Below, piece after piece: positions 7,190-17,553 of a stretch of 64,000 nt of DNA. Under the pieces are notes generated by a model, which saw nothing but the letters and a program-made list of their open reading frames with translations, ran no database searches and was not told where the DNA came from. The position numbers were made by a program, and so were the translations under genes. Source of the DNA: Buttiauxella sp. A111 (GTDB lineage: Bacteria > Pseudomonadota > Gammaproteobacteria > Enterobacterales > Enterobacteriaceae); contig NZ_BJFN01000003.1 of the NCBI RefSeq assembly GCF_014189855.1, positions 372,001 through 436,000 on the forward strand. Direction: 5' to 3'. How positions within the stretch are numbered: the stretch's first letter is position 1; each line of letters opens with the position of its first letter.

Positions 7190-10100
7190 ATGGACGTCAG
7201 TCGCAGAAAATTCTTCAAAATCTGTGCCGGCGGTATGGCAGGAACAACAGCCGCGGTTCTGGGTTTTGCACCCAAAGCGGCTCTCGCGGAGGTGCGCAAT
7301 TACAAGCTTATGCGCGCGAAGGAAACCCGCAATACCTGTACGTACTGCTCCGTAGGATGTGGATTGTTGATGTATAGCCTGGGTGATGGCGCGAAAAACG
7401 CTAAATCCAGCATTTTCCATATTGAAGGTGACCCGGATCACCCGGTGAACCGTGGGGCGTTATGCCCAAAAGGCGCAGGCCTGCTGGATTACATCCACAG
7501 CGAAACCCGCCTGCGCTACCCGGAATATCGCGCACCAGGTTCCGATAAATGGCAGCGCATCAGTTGGGATGACGCGTTTTCACGTATCGCCCGCCTGATG
7601 AAAAACGACCGCGATGCCAACTTCGTTGAGAAGAATGAGCAAGATGTCACGGTCAACCGCTGGCTCTCCACCGGCATGCTGTGCGCCTCTGCGGCCAGCA
7701 ATGAAACCGGCATGTTGACGCAAAAATTTGTGCGCTCACTCGGCATGTTAGCGGTAGATAACCAGGCGCGCGTCTGACACGGACCAACGGTAGCAAGTCT
7801 TGCTCCAACATTTGGTCGCGGTGCGATGACCAACCACTGGGTTGATATCAAAAACGCCAACGTTGTGATGGTGATGGGCGGCAACGCCGCTGAAGCGCAT
7901 CCAGTGGGTTTCCGCTGGGCGATGGAAGCCAAAAACAACAACGACGCCACGCTGATTGTGGTCGATCCGCGCTTTACCCGCACCGCTTCGGTGGCGGATA
8001 TTTATGCGCCGATTCGCTCCGGCACCGACATTACTTTCCTGTCGGGCGTGCTGCTGTACCTGATTTCCAATAACAAAATCAACGCCGAGTACGTCAAAAG
8101 CTACACCAACGCCAGCCTGCTGGTGCGCGATGATTTTAGCTTTGATGACGGGCTGTTTAGCGGCTATGACGAGCAAAAACGCCAGTACGACAAAACAAGC
8201 TGGAACTATCAGTTTGACGAAAACGGCTATGCGAAACGTGACGATACGCTGACCGATCCGCGTTGCGTGTGGAACCTGCTCAAAAAGCACGTCTCGCGCT
8301 ATACGCCGGAAATGGTCGAACACATCTGCGGCACGCCGCAGGCAGATTTCCTGAAAGTGTGTGAAGTGTTGGCCTCCACCAGTGCGGCTGACCGCACCAC
8401 CACCTTCCTGTATGCGCTGGGCTGGACGCAACACACCGTGGGCGCGCAGAACATCCGTACCATGGCGATGATCCAGTTGCTGCTTGGCAATATGGGCATG
8501 GCGGGCGGCGGTGTGAACGCCTTGCGTGGGCACTCCAACATTCAGGGTTTGACCGATATCGGCCTGCTTTCCACCAGCCTGCCGGGTTACCTGACTCTGC
8601 CATCTGAGAAGCAAACGAGCCTTGAAACCTATCTTGCCGCCAACACGCCAAAAGCGACGCTGCCAGGCCAGGTGAACTACTGGAGCAACTATCCGAAGTT
8701 CTTCGTCAGCCTGATGAAATCGTTCTATGGCGATGATGCCCGCAAAGAGAACAACTGGGGCTTCGACTGGCTGCCGAAGTGGGATCAGTCTTACGACGTG
8801 CTCAAATACTTCGACATGATGGACCGCAATAAAGTCACGGGATACATCTGCCAGGGCTTTAACCCGGTAGCGTCGTTCCCGGACAAAAACAAAATCGTCG
8901 CAAGCCTTAGCAAGCTGAAATATCTGGTAATTATCGATCCGTTAGTGACCGAAACCTCTAACTTCTGGCAGAACCACGGCGAGATGAACGACGTGAACCC
9001 GGCGGCAATCCAGACCGAAGTGTTCCGTTTGCCATCGACCTGTTTTGCCGAAGAAGACGGTTCGATTGCCAACTCCGGGCGCTGGTTGCAGTGGCACTGG
9101 AAAGGCGCGGACGCACCAGGCGAAGCCCGCACCGACGGTGAAATTCTGGCGGGCGTTTATCACCTGATGCGCGAGATGTATCGCACTGAAGGCGGCAAAG
9201 GTGCAGAACCGCTGCTGAAAATGAGCTGGCATTACGACATGCCGGACCATCCAGAATCCGAAGAGGTCGCTAAAGAGAGCAACGGCTATGCGCTGGAAGA
9301 TCTCTACGACCCAACGGGCGCACTGCTGGTGAAAAAAGGCCAGTTGCTGGACTCTTTCGCACAGCTGCGTGACGACGGTTCGACCGCATCCGCCTGCTGG
9401 ATTTACACCGGAAGCTGGACGTCGAAAGGCAACCAGATGGCGAACCGCGACAACGCCGACCCGTCTGGCCTGGGCAACACGCTGGGCTGGGCATGGGCGT
9501 GGCCGATGAACCGCCGCATTATCTACAACCGCGCGTCAGCCGATCCACAAGGCAAACCGTGGGACCCGAAACGGATGCTGATCAAATGGAACGGGGCGAA
9601 ATGGGTCGGCAACGACATTCCAGACTTTGCCGTGACGATTCCACCAGGCAGCGAAGCCGGGCCGTTTATCATGCAGCCGGAAGGTTTAGGCCGCCTGTTT
9701 GCCATCGACAAAATGGCGGAAGGGCCGTTCCCGGAACACTACGAGCCGTTTGAAACGCCACTCGGCACCAACCCGCTGCACCCGAACGTGGTGTCGAACC
9801 CGGCGGCTCGCCTGTACGAAGCCGATGCTAAACGCATGGGTAAACGCAACGAGTTCCCGTATGTCGGCACCACCTACCGTTTGACCGAGCATTTCCATAC
9901 CTGGACCAAGCACTCGCGGCTTAACGCCATCGTGCAACCGGAACAGTTTGTGGAAATCAGCGAGAAGCTGGCGAAAGCGAAAGGCATTGCCAACGGCGAC
10001 CACGTGAAAGTCAGCAGCAAACGCGGCTTTATACGTGCGGTTGCAGTGGTGACGCAGCGCCTGCAAACGCTGAACGCAGGCGGGCAGGAAGTGGAAACCA

Positions 10101-10240
10101 TCGGTATTCCGCTGCACTGGGGCTTTGAAGGTACAGCGCGTAAAGGCTATCTCGCCAATACGCTCACGCCGTCAGTCGGTGACGCCAACTCGCAGACGCC
10201 AGAGTACAAGGCGTTTCTGGTCAACATTGAGAAGGCGTAA
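7190..10240 (+). CDS. fdnG: Formate dehydrogenase-N alpha subunit, selenoprotein
   Basis: This is the catalytic molybdopterin subunit of the periplasm-facing nitrate-inducible formate dehydrogenase, oxidising formate to CO2. The gene appears as two frames split by an in-frame TGA at 7775-7777. The TGA encodes selenocysteine at residue 196 (ARV-U-HGPTVAS), the same position as in E. coli FdnG. The full product is 1,016 aa. A twin-arginine signal (SRRKFFK, residues 4-10) is followed by the [4Fe-4S] cysteines C50, C53, C57 and C92. Sequence is closer to FdnG than to FdoG, and the NarL/FNR promoter supports this. fdnH follows after 11 bp. It should not be called a frameshift or pseudogene. Confidence 0.97.
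7775..7812 (+). promoter_or_regulatory. Bacterial SECIS element in fdnG
   Basis: The bases directly after the selenocysteine TGA can fold into the bacterial SECIS hairpin recognised by SelB. Arms GG/CC and AGCAA/TTGCT (7789-7806) are separated on the 5' side by one bulged U, and the apical loop carries GU. This matches the known features of E. coli fdnG/fdhF elements, and the apical stem is conserved through paired changes. Confidence 0.85.
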
Positions 10241-10251
10241 GGAGCGAACTC

Positions 10252-11136
10252 ATGTCCATGCAATCTCAGGATATTATCAAGCGTTCGGCTACTAACGCGA
10301 TTACGCCGCCGCCGCAGGCTCGTGACTTCAAGGAAGAAGTCGCCAAGCTGATTGACGTCTCAAGCTGTATTGGCTGCAAAGCCTGCCAGGTCGCCTGTTC
10401 TGAGTGGAATGACATCCGCGATGAAGTCGGTCATTGCGTCGGGGTTTACGATAACCCCGCCGATTTGAGCGCCAAATCCTGGACGTTAATGCGCTTTAGC
10501 GAAACCACGCAAAACGGCAAGCTGGAGTGGCTTATCCGCAAGGATGGCTGCATGCACTGCGAAGATCCGGGCTGCCTGAAGGCGTGCCCGTCTGCCGGTG
10601 CCATCATCCAGTACGCCAACGGTATCGTCGATTTTCAGTCGGAACATTGTATTGGCTGCGGTTATTGCATCGCCGGTTGCCCGTTCAATATTCCGCGCCT
10701 GAATAAAGACGATAACCGCGTCTATAAATGCACGTTGTGCGTCGATCGCGTGAGCGTGGGCCAGGAACCGGCCTGCGTGAAAACCTGCCCGACGGGTGCC
10801 ATTCATTTTGGCACCAAAAAGGAGATGCTCGACGTGGCCGACGAGCGCGTGGCGAAGCTGCAAAAACGCGGTTATCCGCACGCCGGAGTCTACAACCCGC
10901 AGGGCGTGGGCGGCACTCACGTCATGTACGTGCTGCATCACGCTGACCAGCCGGAGCTGTATCACAATCTACCGAAAGACCCGCAAATCGACCTGCCGGT
11001 TAACCTGTGGAAAGGGATCCTCAAACCGTTATCGGCGGCAGGTTTTATCGCCACCTTTGCCGGGCTGATTTTCCATTACATTGGCATCGGGCCGAACGAA
11101 GAGGTGGATGAAGACGAGGAGGAACATCATGATTAA
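10252..11136 (+). CDS. fdnH: Formate dehydrogenase-N iron-sulfur subunit
   Basis: This 294-aa protein matches E. coli FdnH throughout. Four ferredoxin-type cysteine clusters are visible: [35 protein letters not shown] and a final CTLC...CVKTC pair. Each set helps ligate the [4Fe-4S] clusters that carry electrons from FdnG to the cytochrome. A single hydrophobic segment near residues 255-280 anchors it in the inner membrane, followed by an acidic tail. It overlaps fdnI by 8 bp. Confidence 0.96.
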   Translation: MSMQSQDIIKRSATNAITPPPQARDFKEEVAKLIDVSSCIGCKACQVACSEWNDIRDEVGHCVGVYDNPADLSAKSWTLMRFSETTQNGKLEWLIRKDGCMHCEDPGCLKACPSAGAIIQYANGIVDFQSEHCIGCGYCIAGCPFNIPRLNKDDNRVYKCTLCVDRVSVGQEPACVKTCPTGAIHFGTKKEMLDVADERVAKLQKRGYPHAGVYNPQGVGGTHVMYVLHHADQPELYHNLPKDPQIDLPVNLWKGILKPLSAAGFIATFAGLIFHYIGIGPNEEVDEDEEEHHD

Positions 11137-11785
11137 GCAGAGCAAATCGATTGTCAGGACCAAGTTTATCGACCGCGCCTGCCACTGGACGGTGGTCATC
11201 TGCTTCTTCCTGGTGGCGCTTTCTGGCATCGCGTTGTTCTTCCCGACGCTGCAATGGCTGACGCAAACCTTTGGTACGCCGCAAATGGGGCGTATTCTGC
11301 ACCCGTTTTTTGGCGTGCTGATTTTTGTGGCGCTGATGTTTATGTTTGCGCGTTTCGTGCATCACAATATCCCGGAAAAGCAGGACTGGCCGTGGATTAA
11401 AAATATTGTCGAAGTGCTGAAAGGCAACGAGCATAAAGTCGCGGATGTCGGCAAATATAACGCCGGGCAGAAGATGATGTTCTGGACCATCATGAGCATG
11501 ATTTTCGTGCTGCTGGTGACCGGAGTGATTATCTGGCGGCCCTATTTTGCCGATTTCTTCCCGATGAAAGTGGTGCGCTACAGCCTGCTGATCCACGCCA
11601 CCGTCGCCATTATTCTGATTCACGCCATTCTGATTCATATGTATATGGCGTTCTGGGTGAAAGGGTCGATTAAAGGGATGATCGTCGGCAAAGTGAGCCG
11701 TCGCTGGGCGCAGAAACACCATCCACGCTGGTATCGCGCGATTCTTGCCAAAGAAGCGAAGAAAGAGAGCACCGAAGGGTTGTAA
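11129..11785 (+). CDS. fdnI: Formate dehydrogenase-N cytochrome b556 subunit
   Basis: This 218-aa integral membrane protein has four predicted helices and histidines that bind the two haems b and pass electrons to menaquinone. It closely matches E. coli FdnI (217 aa). The ATG at 11129 ([13 protein letters not shown]) lies inside the end of fdnH and aligns with FdnI; the frame extends upstream into fdnH but those codons are not homologous. It is the last gene of fdnGHI. Confidence 0.95.
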   Translation: MIKQSKSIVRTKFIDRACHWTVVICFFLVALSGIALFFPTLQWLTQTFGTPQMGRILHPFFGVLIFVALMFMFARFVHHNIPEKQDWPWIKNIVEVLKGNEHKVADVGKYNAGQKMMFWTIMSMIFVLLVTGVIIWRPYFADFFPMKVVRYSLLIHATVAIILIHAILIHMYMAFWVKGSIKGMIVGKVSRRWAQKHHPRWYRAILAKEAKKESTEGL

Positions 11786-11799
11786 TTGTTCTGCCCTAC

Positions 11800-11824
11800 T
11801 TCCCCGGCATTTTCTGCCGGGGAA
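11800..11824 (+). terminator. Hairpin after fdnI
   Basis: A perfect 10-bp stem (TTCCCCGGCA / TGCCGGGGAA) with a 5-base loop follows the fdnI stop by 14 bases. It lacks a clear U tract, so it may stabilise the 3' end or need Rho rather than being a full intrinsic terminator. Confidence 0.6.
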
Positions 11825-11898
11825 GCACCGATTTGAATCAGCGGTTATTTTCCCGGACAATAGGTTTTAACTGTCTTATTTAACCGCGGCGTAACAAC

Positions 11899-12153
11899 AT
11901 GAAACACCCTCTCGAAACCCTGATGAGTGCTGGCGGAATTTTGCTGCTGGCCTTTTTATCTTGCCTGCTGTTGCCAGCCCCTGCGCTGACGCTCGATCTC
12001 GCCAAAAAATTGATAGCGACATTCCATTTGCAGGATTTAAACCAGCTGTACACGCTCATTTTCTGTGTATGGTTTCTGGCCCTGGGTGCTATCGAATACT
12101 TCGTGATTCGCTTTATCTGGAGACGTTGGTTTTCAATCGACAGAGATGCGTAG
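11899..12153 (+). CDS. ybdJ: Small inner-membrane protein YbdJ (DUF1158)
   Basis: This 84-aa protein has two hydrophobic segments (about residues 10-32 and 48-72) and ends in a basic tail; it is clearly the ortholog of E. coli YbdJ (82 aa). Function is unknown. In E. coli ybdJ lies between ybdF and ybdK, close to mscM (ybdG); here it converges on mscM and the intervening nfsB/ybdF genes are missing from this locus. Confidence 0.9.
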   Translation: MKHPLETLMSAGGILLLAFLSCLLLPAPALTLDLAKKLIATFHLQDLNQLYTLIFCVWFLALGAIEYFVIRFIWRRWFSIDRDA

Positions 12154-12160
12154 AGAAGAA

Positions 12161-12187
12161 TTTCAGGCGGTGAAATACCGCCTGAAA
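12161..12187. terminator. Convergent ybdJ/mscM hairpin
   Basis: A perfect 11-bp stem (TTTCAGGCGGT / ACCGCCTGAAA) with a GAAAT loop lies between the convergent ybdJ and mscM stops, with A/T-rich flanks on both sides. It probably acts as a bidirectional terminator. Confidence 0.75.
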
Positions 12188-12195
12188 AAGAGAGA

Positions 12196-13443
12196 TTAAC
12201 GGCCAGCCAATGAGGCAATCGATCTAATATCGTTACCGGTCGGCGCCTGATGAACACGCAAACCAAACTGATCGACTACGGCAAATATATGCTCGAAGAT
12301 ATCGGCCTGAATCGCTTCATATTCCAGCCACACGACCGTATTGGTGAAAGCATAAATCTCGATGGGTAAACCTTCTGCACCCGGCGCTAACTGACGCACC
12401 ATTAAGGTCATGTCTTTACGAATACGTGGATGGTTTTGCAGATATTCCGTCAGATAAACCCGGAATGTCCCGACGTTAGTCATGCTGCGGGCGTTAAGTA
12501 CAGAAACCCCGTCGCTATTATGTGTGCGGTTATAATCTTCAATTTCTTTCGTGCGCGAGTCCATATAAGGTTTCAATAATCTCGCTTTCATTAACCGCTC
12601 AATTTCATCTACAGACAGAAAATGAATACTGGTGGTATCAATATTAATACTGCGCTTAATTCGACGACCGCCAGACTGCGACATTCCGCTCCAGTTTTTA
12701 AACGCATCAGAAACCAGGGCATAAGTTGGGATCGTGGTAATGGTATTATCCCAGTTACGGACTTTGACGGTGGTCAAACCAATATCGGTGACCGCACCAT
12801 CCGCGCCATACTTAGGCATTTCCAGCCAGTCGCCCAATTTCAACATACGGTTCGCCGAAAGCTGAATACCGGCAACCAGCCCCAGAATCGGGTCCTTGAA
12901 TACCAACATCAGTACCGCAGCCATCGCCCCCAGACCGCTTATCAGAATAGCGGGCGACTGGCCAATGATGCGCGAGACAATCATGATACCAATAACGATA
13001 GAGGCGATCAGTTTCACACCCTGGAATATTCCTTTCAGCGGGATATTCGACGAAATAGTAAATTTCTGTGATAAATTATAAATAACATCCAACAGAGAAA
13101 ATAATGACAGCAACGAATACAACATAATCCACAGCTGAGCGCAGATGATCAATATCGTGCTGATGTCGCTGCCTTTCTGCATCCACAACACCACCTGGAT
13201 ATTGACGATCACCCCTTGCAGGGTTAAAGCAACGCGTTGAAATAACTTGTTTTCTGTAATGATTTGCAGCCATAAATGCTGACTGGATTTTGCCCGTTTT
13301 TCAAAGGCTCGCAACACTATTCTGTGAAGAATTAAATGCACCACCAAAGCGATTATAAAAATAATAGCCAGTACCACTAATATCGACGTAGCAGGATCAA
13401 GAATAATCCCGAAATTACTTAAAAATGAAACCAAATCTTTCAT
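12196..13443 (-). CDS. mscM: Mechanosensitive channel MscM/YbdG
   Basis: This 415-aa protein equals E. coli YbdG in length and closely matches it. It has several N-terminal membrane helices, then the MscS-type pore and beta domain ([26 protein letters not shown], about residues 165-190) and a cytoplasmic C-terminal region. It is a small-conductance channel that protects against hypo-osmotic stress. The ATG at 13443 follows GGAG at five bases and aligns with YbdG; a GTG two codons upstream is less likely. Confidence 0.93.
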   Translation of the reverse strand: MKDLVSFLSNFGIILDPATSILVVLAIIFIIALVVHLILHRIVLRAFEKRAKSSQHLWLQIITENKLFQRVALTLQGVIVNIQVVLWMQKGSDISTILIICAQLWIMLYSLLSLFSLLDVIYNLSQKFTISSNIPLKGIFQGVKLIASIVIGIMIVSRIIGQSPAILISGLGAMAAVLMLVFKDPILGLVAGIQLSANRMLKLGDWLEMPKYGADGAVTDIGLTTVKVRNWDNTITTIPTYALVSDAFKNWSGMSQSGGRRIKRSINIDTTSIHFLSVDEIERLMKARLLKPYMDSRTKEIEDYNRTHNSDGVSVLNARSMTNVGTFRVYLTEYLQNHPRIRKDMTLMVRQLAPGAEGLPIEIYAFTNTVVWLEYEAIQADIFEHIFAVVDQFGLRVHQAPTGNDIRSIASLAGR

Positions 13444-13684
13444 AATCACTCCTTCCTAAACAACGCATATAATGCTGGGTGACAAATTCATCTGCAACCA
13501 TTATTGCGTTTTTAATTTCCTGAATATTCTTTACAAGATTTTTATTGCTTTGATGAAAAAGGGTATTTAAGAAAAATAATAACGATATAAATCCGGCTGG
13601 ATTATCAGAGGGTGAATTCCACACGGCTGGCTATACTAAACGCACGAATGCACTCAGCGCGGGTGCAAAAAGCGAGATGACAGT

Positions 13685-14803
13685 ATGCCACTTAGTGATT
13701 TTGCCCATTCTGACCCTTACACACTCGGTATTGAGCTGGAATTGCAAATCATCAGCCCGCCCGCCAACGATCTCAGCCAGGACTCATCGCTGCTGATTGA
13801 CGCGCTAACTGGCGTTGTGACCGAAGGTGAGGTCAAACATGACATCACTGAAAGCATGTTGGAAATTGCAACGGGCGTATGTACTGACATCGCACAGGCG
13901 AATTCGCAGCTTTCCAGCTTGCGTCAGCACGTCTTGCAGGTGGCAAGCCAACATCATCTGGCTATTTGCGGCGGAGGGACGCATCCGTTTCAAAAATGGC
14001 AGCGCCAGGAAGTGTGCCAAAGTGAACGTTATAACCAGACACTTGAGCTATTCGGCTATTTAATGAAGCAGGCCACTGTTTTTGGCCAACACGTTCATGT
14101 CGGATGCGAAAACGAAGAAGATGCTATCTATTTAATGCATGGATTATCGCGCTTTGTTCCGCACGTCATCGCCCTCGCTGCATCGTCGCCATATATTCAG
14201 GGCAGTGATACCACCTATGCTTCATCACGCCTGAATATTTTTTCCTCCTTCCCGGACAACGGCCCTGCCCCGTTCGTAAGCAACTGGCAAGAGTTTAAAT
14301 GGATGTACCAGCGCCTCGAGTCCAGCAGCATCGTGCAGTCGATGAAAGACCTGCATTGGGATATTCGCCCCAGCCCACACTTTGGCACGGTTGAAGTGCG
14401 CGTGATGGATACACCTTTAACCATCACGCGTGCGATTAATATTGCCGGTTTTATTCAGGCGCTGGCGCATTGGCTGCTTAGCGAACGTCCGTTTGTTCCA
14501 CGTTCTGAAGATTATCTGTTGTATCGTTTTAACCGTTTTCAGGCCTGCCGTTTTGGCTTTGAAGGGATGCTGACTGATGTCCGCAATGGTGAACAACGCA
14601 CGTTGGCAGAAGACATTTTGCCACTGCTTGATACTCTCGCACCTTACGCCGCGCCACTACAGGCGACCCCGGCGTTAGAAGCGATTGAGGGCTACGTTCG
14701 CCACAACGACAGTGACACTCGTCGCATCCGTCAATTTATTACCGAAGGCGGGCTATTAACCGAGTTGGTGCGCAAACATTGTGAAATTTGGGCAAGGGAG
14801 TAA
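13685..14803 (+). CDS. ybdK: Carboxylate-amine ligase YbdK
   Basis: This 372-aa protein has the same length as E. coli YbdK and is highly similar. It belongs to the glutamate-cysteine ligase type 2 family (GIELELQI near the N-terminus, HVHVGCEN near residue 138) and has weak gamma-glutamyl-cysteine ligase activity in E. coli. The physiological substrate is unsettled. The start ATG has only a modest ribosome binding site. Confidence 0.94.
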   Translation: MPLSDFAHSDPYTLGIELELQIISPPANDLSQDSSLLIDALTGVVTEGEVKHDITESMLEIATGVCTDIAQANSQLSSLRQHVLQVASQHHLAICGGGTHPFQKWQRQEVCQSERYNQTLELFGYLMKQATVFGQHVHVGCENEEDAIYLMHGLSRFVPHVIALAASSPYIQGSDTTYASSRLNIFSSFPDNGPAPFVSNWQEFKWMYQRLESSSIVQSMKDLHWDIRPSPHFGTVEVRVMDTPLTITRAINIAGFIQALAHWLLSERPFVPRSEDYLLYRFNRFQACRFGFEGMLTDVRNGEQRTLAEDILPLLDTLAPYAAPLQATPALEAIEGYVRHNDSDTRRIRQFITEGGLLTELVRKHCEIWARE

Positions 14804-15033
14804 ATTTATTTTTCTGATTTTAAACTATAGAGGGTAACTATTACCCTCAAAGTAATTGAGATATAAATATAATTAGCCATCCTAAATTATTCTTTAACCA
14901 AAGCTTAATGAACAGATTATTTACTTCCTGAAAAACCATGTTAAAGTTGCGCGAAATAATCACCACTTCATTGACAACAAAAAAAATAGCACAACATTCC
15001 ATTATTGAATGTCTTATTAAAAGGATTTAAAAC
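14804..15033. promoter_or_regulatory. AT-rich region before luxR-type gene
   Basis: This 230-bp AT-rich gap probably holds the promoter of the downstream LuxR-type gene. Its composition is typical of H-NS-silenced accessory DNA. An AAGGAT motif precedes the start codon. No other gene is seen. Confidence 0.4.
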
Positions 15034-15600
15034 ATGACTCACTCATCAAATTTCCTGATGAAAAATATTTTTATATTGAGCGACAACCGTTATTTATTAC
15101 CCGGTGTAAAACACCTCTTATCCACTTTTTGTCAGGATGACGTCACGTTCAATGTTAAGCATATAGCTAACAATAAGTTAAAAGAACTCTTTGATGAATT
15201 AAGATCGCAAGAAATTAACACCAACTCAGTTAATTATTTCATCGTTGAAAAGCAGGTATTTTATATCCTGAAATTAAATAATATCTCACCTACTGGCATA
15301 CTTATTCCACCCACGGTAGCAATAAGTGAACTGCATAATATTTTGCTGAGGCAAAATAAAAAAGATAAATTCCTGAACTCCGAACATTACTATCGAAATA
15401 CACATTCACATCGTGAAGTTGAAGTGGTATCGATGCTGCTGGAAGGCATTCAGCCCAAAAACATCGCAGACACGCTAGGGATCTCGATAAAAACGGTGAG
15501 CCACCACAAACAAATTGCGATTAAAAAAAGTGGTTTCTCGAACTTTAATGAATACTACATGCGTAATTTGACCATTCATCCTTTCATCCATCAGCGTTGA
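15034..15600 (+). CDS. Orphan LuxR/FixJ-type regulator
   Basis: This 188-aa protein has a LuxR-type helix-turn-helix at about residues 125-175 (REVEVVSMLLEGIQPKNIADTLGISIKTVSHHK). The N-terminal part (KNIFILSDNRYLLPGVKHLL) resembles the degenerate receiver domains of regulators such as EcpR or YjjQ, but no phosphoacceptor aspartate is obvious. Codon use and composition are much more AT-rich than the neighbours, suggesting acquired DNA. It is monocistronic. A role in controlling surface structures such as the fimbrial operon 2 kb away is only a guess. Confidence 0.8.
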   Translation: MTHSSNFLMKNIFILSDNRYLLPGVKHLLSTFCQDDVTFNVKHIANNKLKELFDELRSQEINTNSVNYFIVEKQVFYILKLNNISPTGILIPPTVAISELHNILLRQNKKDKFLNSEHYYRNTHSHREVEVVSMLLEGIQPKNIADTLGISIKTVSHHKQIAIKKSGFSNFNEYYMRNLTIHPFIHQR

Positions 15601-15807
15601 TGGATTCCTCCTCGCAGGAAAAAGAGTCGATTTACGCCACAGCGGCACGACGCAAACTTGCCGCCAGACCGGGCTCAAAGACTTTCACTATGCAGTGACT
15701 CATGAATTCAGCTCATAGCTCCTTTCGTATTTAGCGGGCTAATCGCCAAACTTCCGGGATGATAATGTTTCATTTCCGGATAACACGGCAAGCCTGGACG
15801 AGTTTCC

Positions 15808-15813
15808 TATACT
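15808..15813 (+). promoter_or_regulatory. Extended/RpoS-like -10 of the cupin gene
   Basis: TATACT preceded by C and followed by T (CTATACTT) is a good sigma-S style -10 element about 55 bp before the cupin start codon. The rest of the 15601-15867 gap shows no gene. Confidence 0.5.
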
Positions 15814-15867
15814 TCAGAGTCACTGTTGTCCATTTAACCCGGCAGCAAATGCCGACGTGGAGGAAAA

Positions 15868-16290
15868 ATGGAAGAAAAGCTGAAAATCACCCCGGCGGGC
15901 TCCCAGCCCTCTCAATCGGGTCCGGAAAGTTACTTCACAGGTAGAGTCCGTATTGACGCACCTTTCCAGACCACTCCCCCAGCACGCGCTGGCGGCGCAA
16001 CCGTCACTTTTGAACCCGGTGCGCGTACCGCCTGGCATACCCATCCCCTTGGCCAAACCCTGATTATTACCCACGGTCATGGCTGGCTACAGGAATGGGG
16101 TGCAGAAATTCGTGAAATAAACCAGGGCGATATTGTCTGGATACCCGAAGGCGTAAAGCACTGGCACGGTGCAACGCCCGACAATGCCATGACCCATATC
16201 GCGATTGCTGAGTCACTGAACGGTAGCCCCGTTGAATGGATGGAGCATGTCAGCGACGATCAATATAAAAAAGATACCCTTCATTCTTGA
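15868..16290 (+). CDS. Cupin-domain protein
   Basis: This 140-aa protein has a single cupin domain: the first motif [14 protein letters not shown] (about residues 50-63) carries the metal-binding histidines, and the second ([10 protein letters not shown]) supplies another. It resembles the small (R)-mandelonitrile lyase-like/carboxymuconolactone-associated cupins; the substrate is unknown. The start follows a strong GGAGG. The last five residues, DTLHS, and the stop codon are encoded by the left end of an ERIC element, so the native C-terminus has been replaced. An alcohol dehydrogenase gene follows on the same strand. Confidence 0.88.
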   Translation: MEEKLKITPAGSQPSQSGPESYFTGRVRIDAPFQTTPPARAGGATVTFEPGARTAWHTHPLGQTLIITHGHGWLQEWGAEIREINQGDIVWIPEGVKHWHGATPDNAMTHIAIAESLNGSPVEWMEHVSDDQYKKDTLHS

Positions 16291-16398
16291 AGCTGCTTCT
16301 TCGTTGGCTGCACTCACTCACCCCAGTCACTTACTTGAGTAAGCTCCCGGGGATTCATGAGTTTGCCGCCTTGAAGCAACTTCAATTATTTTGGGTAT
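16274..16398. repeat. ERIC element, copy 1
   Basis: This 125-bp imperfect palindrome carries the conserved ERIC core: CACTCACCCCAGTCACTTAC followed by GTAAGCTCCCGGGGATTCA, bounded by ATACCC and GGGTAT. It begins inside the cupin coding sequence and fills most of the gap to the alcohol dehydrogenase gene. If transcribed, it would form a long hairpin between the two genes. Confidence 0.93.
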
Positions 16399-16422
16399 CG
16401 CCCCCCAATTCGGAGAACAAAC

Positions 16423-17475
16423 ATGACGATGAAAGTGCTCGGCTATGCTGCCCAATCCGCAGATGCTCCCCTTGCTCCGTTCGAATTTATGCGACGTACA
16501 CCCCGCCCTGATGATGTTGTCATTGAAGTGATGTACTGCGGTGTGTGCCACTCCGATCTTCACCAGGCGCGTAACGACTGGGGCTTTAGTCAGTATCCGT
16601 TAGTGCCAGGCCATGAAGTGGTTGGCCGCGTGGCTTCAATTGGCAGCAACGTGACGAAATTCAAGCCAGGCGATTACGCAGGAATAGGCTGCATGGTGGA
16701 CTCCTGTCGAACTTGTCATCCATGCAAAGAAGGCCTGGAGCAATACTGCGAAGAAGGCAACGTGCAGACTTACAATGGCGTAGACCGCCATGACCACCAG
16801 CCGACTTATGGCGGCTATTCGCAAACCATTATTGCCTCGGAAGATTTTATTCTGAAAATGCCGGAAGGTATGGATCTGAAAGGGGCGGCACCACTGCTAT
16901 GTGCCGGTATCACCACCTGGTCACCGCTGCGCCACTGGAATGTGGGCAAAGGCAGTAAAGTCGCCGTTATTGGGCTGGGTGGGCTGGGTCATATGGCGCT
17001 GAAACTGGCAAGCGCCATGGGGGCTGAAGTCACGCTGTTCACCCGTTCGGCCAGCAAAGAGGCGGATGCTCGACGCTTAGGGGCGCATCACATTGTGCTC
17101 TCCACGGATGAAACACAAATGGCGTCGGCGAAGAACCAGTTCGATTTAATCATCGACACCGTACCTTACGATCACGACATTAACCCGTATATGCCAACGC
17201 TTACGCTTGATGGAACACTGGTGTACGTCGGGTTGCTGGGCAATATTGAACCGCCGGTTAGCACGCTGCCGCTGATTCTGGGCCGCCGTTCGGTTGCGGG
17301 TTCCTGTATTGGTGGGATTAAAGAGACACAAGAGATGCTGGATTTCTGTGGCGAGCACGGAATTGTTTCAGATATTGAGATGATCAAGATTCCGGAGATT
17401 AACGAGGCTTATGAACGGATGTTAAAAAGCGACGTGAAGTATCGTTTTGTCATCGATATGGCCACGCTTAAATAG
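16423..17475 (+). CDS. Zinc-dependent alcohol dehydrogenase (YahK-like)
   Basis: This 350-aa medium-chain dehydrogenase resembles E. coli YahK and the cinnamyl-alcohol dehydrogenase group. Catalytic zinc residues lie in GVCHSDLHQ and PGHE; the structural zinc cysteines are in CRTCHPCKEGLEQYC (about residues 88-102). The nucleotide-binding GLGGLG motif is near residue 187. It probably reduces aldehydes with NADPH. The similarity to YahK looks moderate, so it is not given that symbol. The start at 16423 follows CGGAG. It lies downstream of the cupin with an ERIC in between. Confidence 0.88.
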   Translation: MTMKVLGYAAQSADAPLAPFEFMRRTPRPDDVVIEVMYCGVCHSDLHQARNDWGFSQYPLVPGHEVVGRVASIGSNVTKFKPGDYAGIGCMVDSCRTCHPCKEGLEQYCEEGNVQTYNGVDRHDHQPTYGGYSQTIIASEDFILKMPEGMDLKGAAPLLCAGITTWSPLRHWNVGKGSKVAVIGLGGLGHMALKLASAMGAEVTLFTRSASKEADARRLGAHHIVLSTDETQMASAKNQFDLIIDTVPYDHDINPYMPTLTLDGTLVYVGLLGNIEPPVSTLPLILGRRSVAGSCIGGIKETQEMLDFCGEHGIVSDIEMIKIPEINEAYERMLKSDVKYRFVIDMATLK

Positions 17476-17493
17476 ACGTTTAAATAAACAGGA

Positions 17494-17527
17494 AGGATAG
17501 TGTGGCGCTATTTCACCACACTATCCT
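17494..17527. terminator. Bidirectional terminator hairpin
   Basis: A perfect 12-bp stem (AGGATAGTGTGG / CCACACTATCCT) with a 10-base loop sits between the convergent alcohol dehydrogenase and fimbrial adhesin genes, followed by a T-rich stretch on the plus strand. Confidence 0.85.
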
Positions 17528-17553
17528 GTTGTTCTATTCTTAAAGTTCGATAA

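Noticed and set aside
7748-8614. A 288-codon frame antisense to fdnG.
   Set aside because: It is a GC-rich shadow of a conserved gene, with no homology or ribosome binding site.
7190-10240. fdnG looks like a frameshifted or nonsense-broken gene (TGA at 7775).
   Set aside because: The TGA is at the known selenocysteine position, homology continues on both sides in the same frame, and a SECIS hairpin follows.
11045-11860. A 271-codon frame antisense to fdnI.
   Set aside because: It is a shadow frame rich in His, Arg and Gln; fdnI on the other strand is certain.
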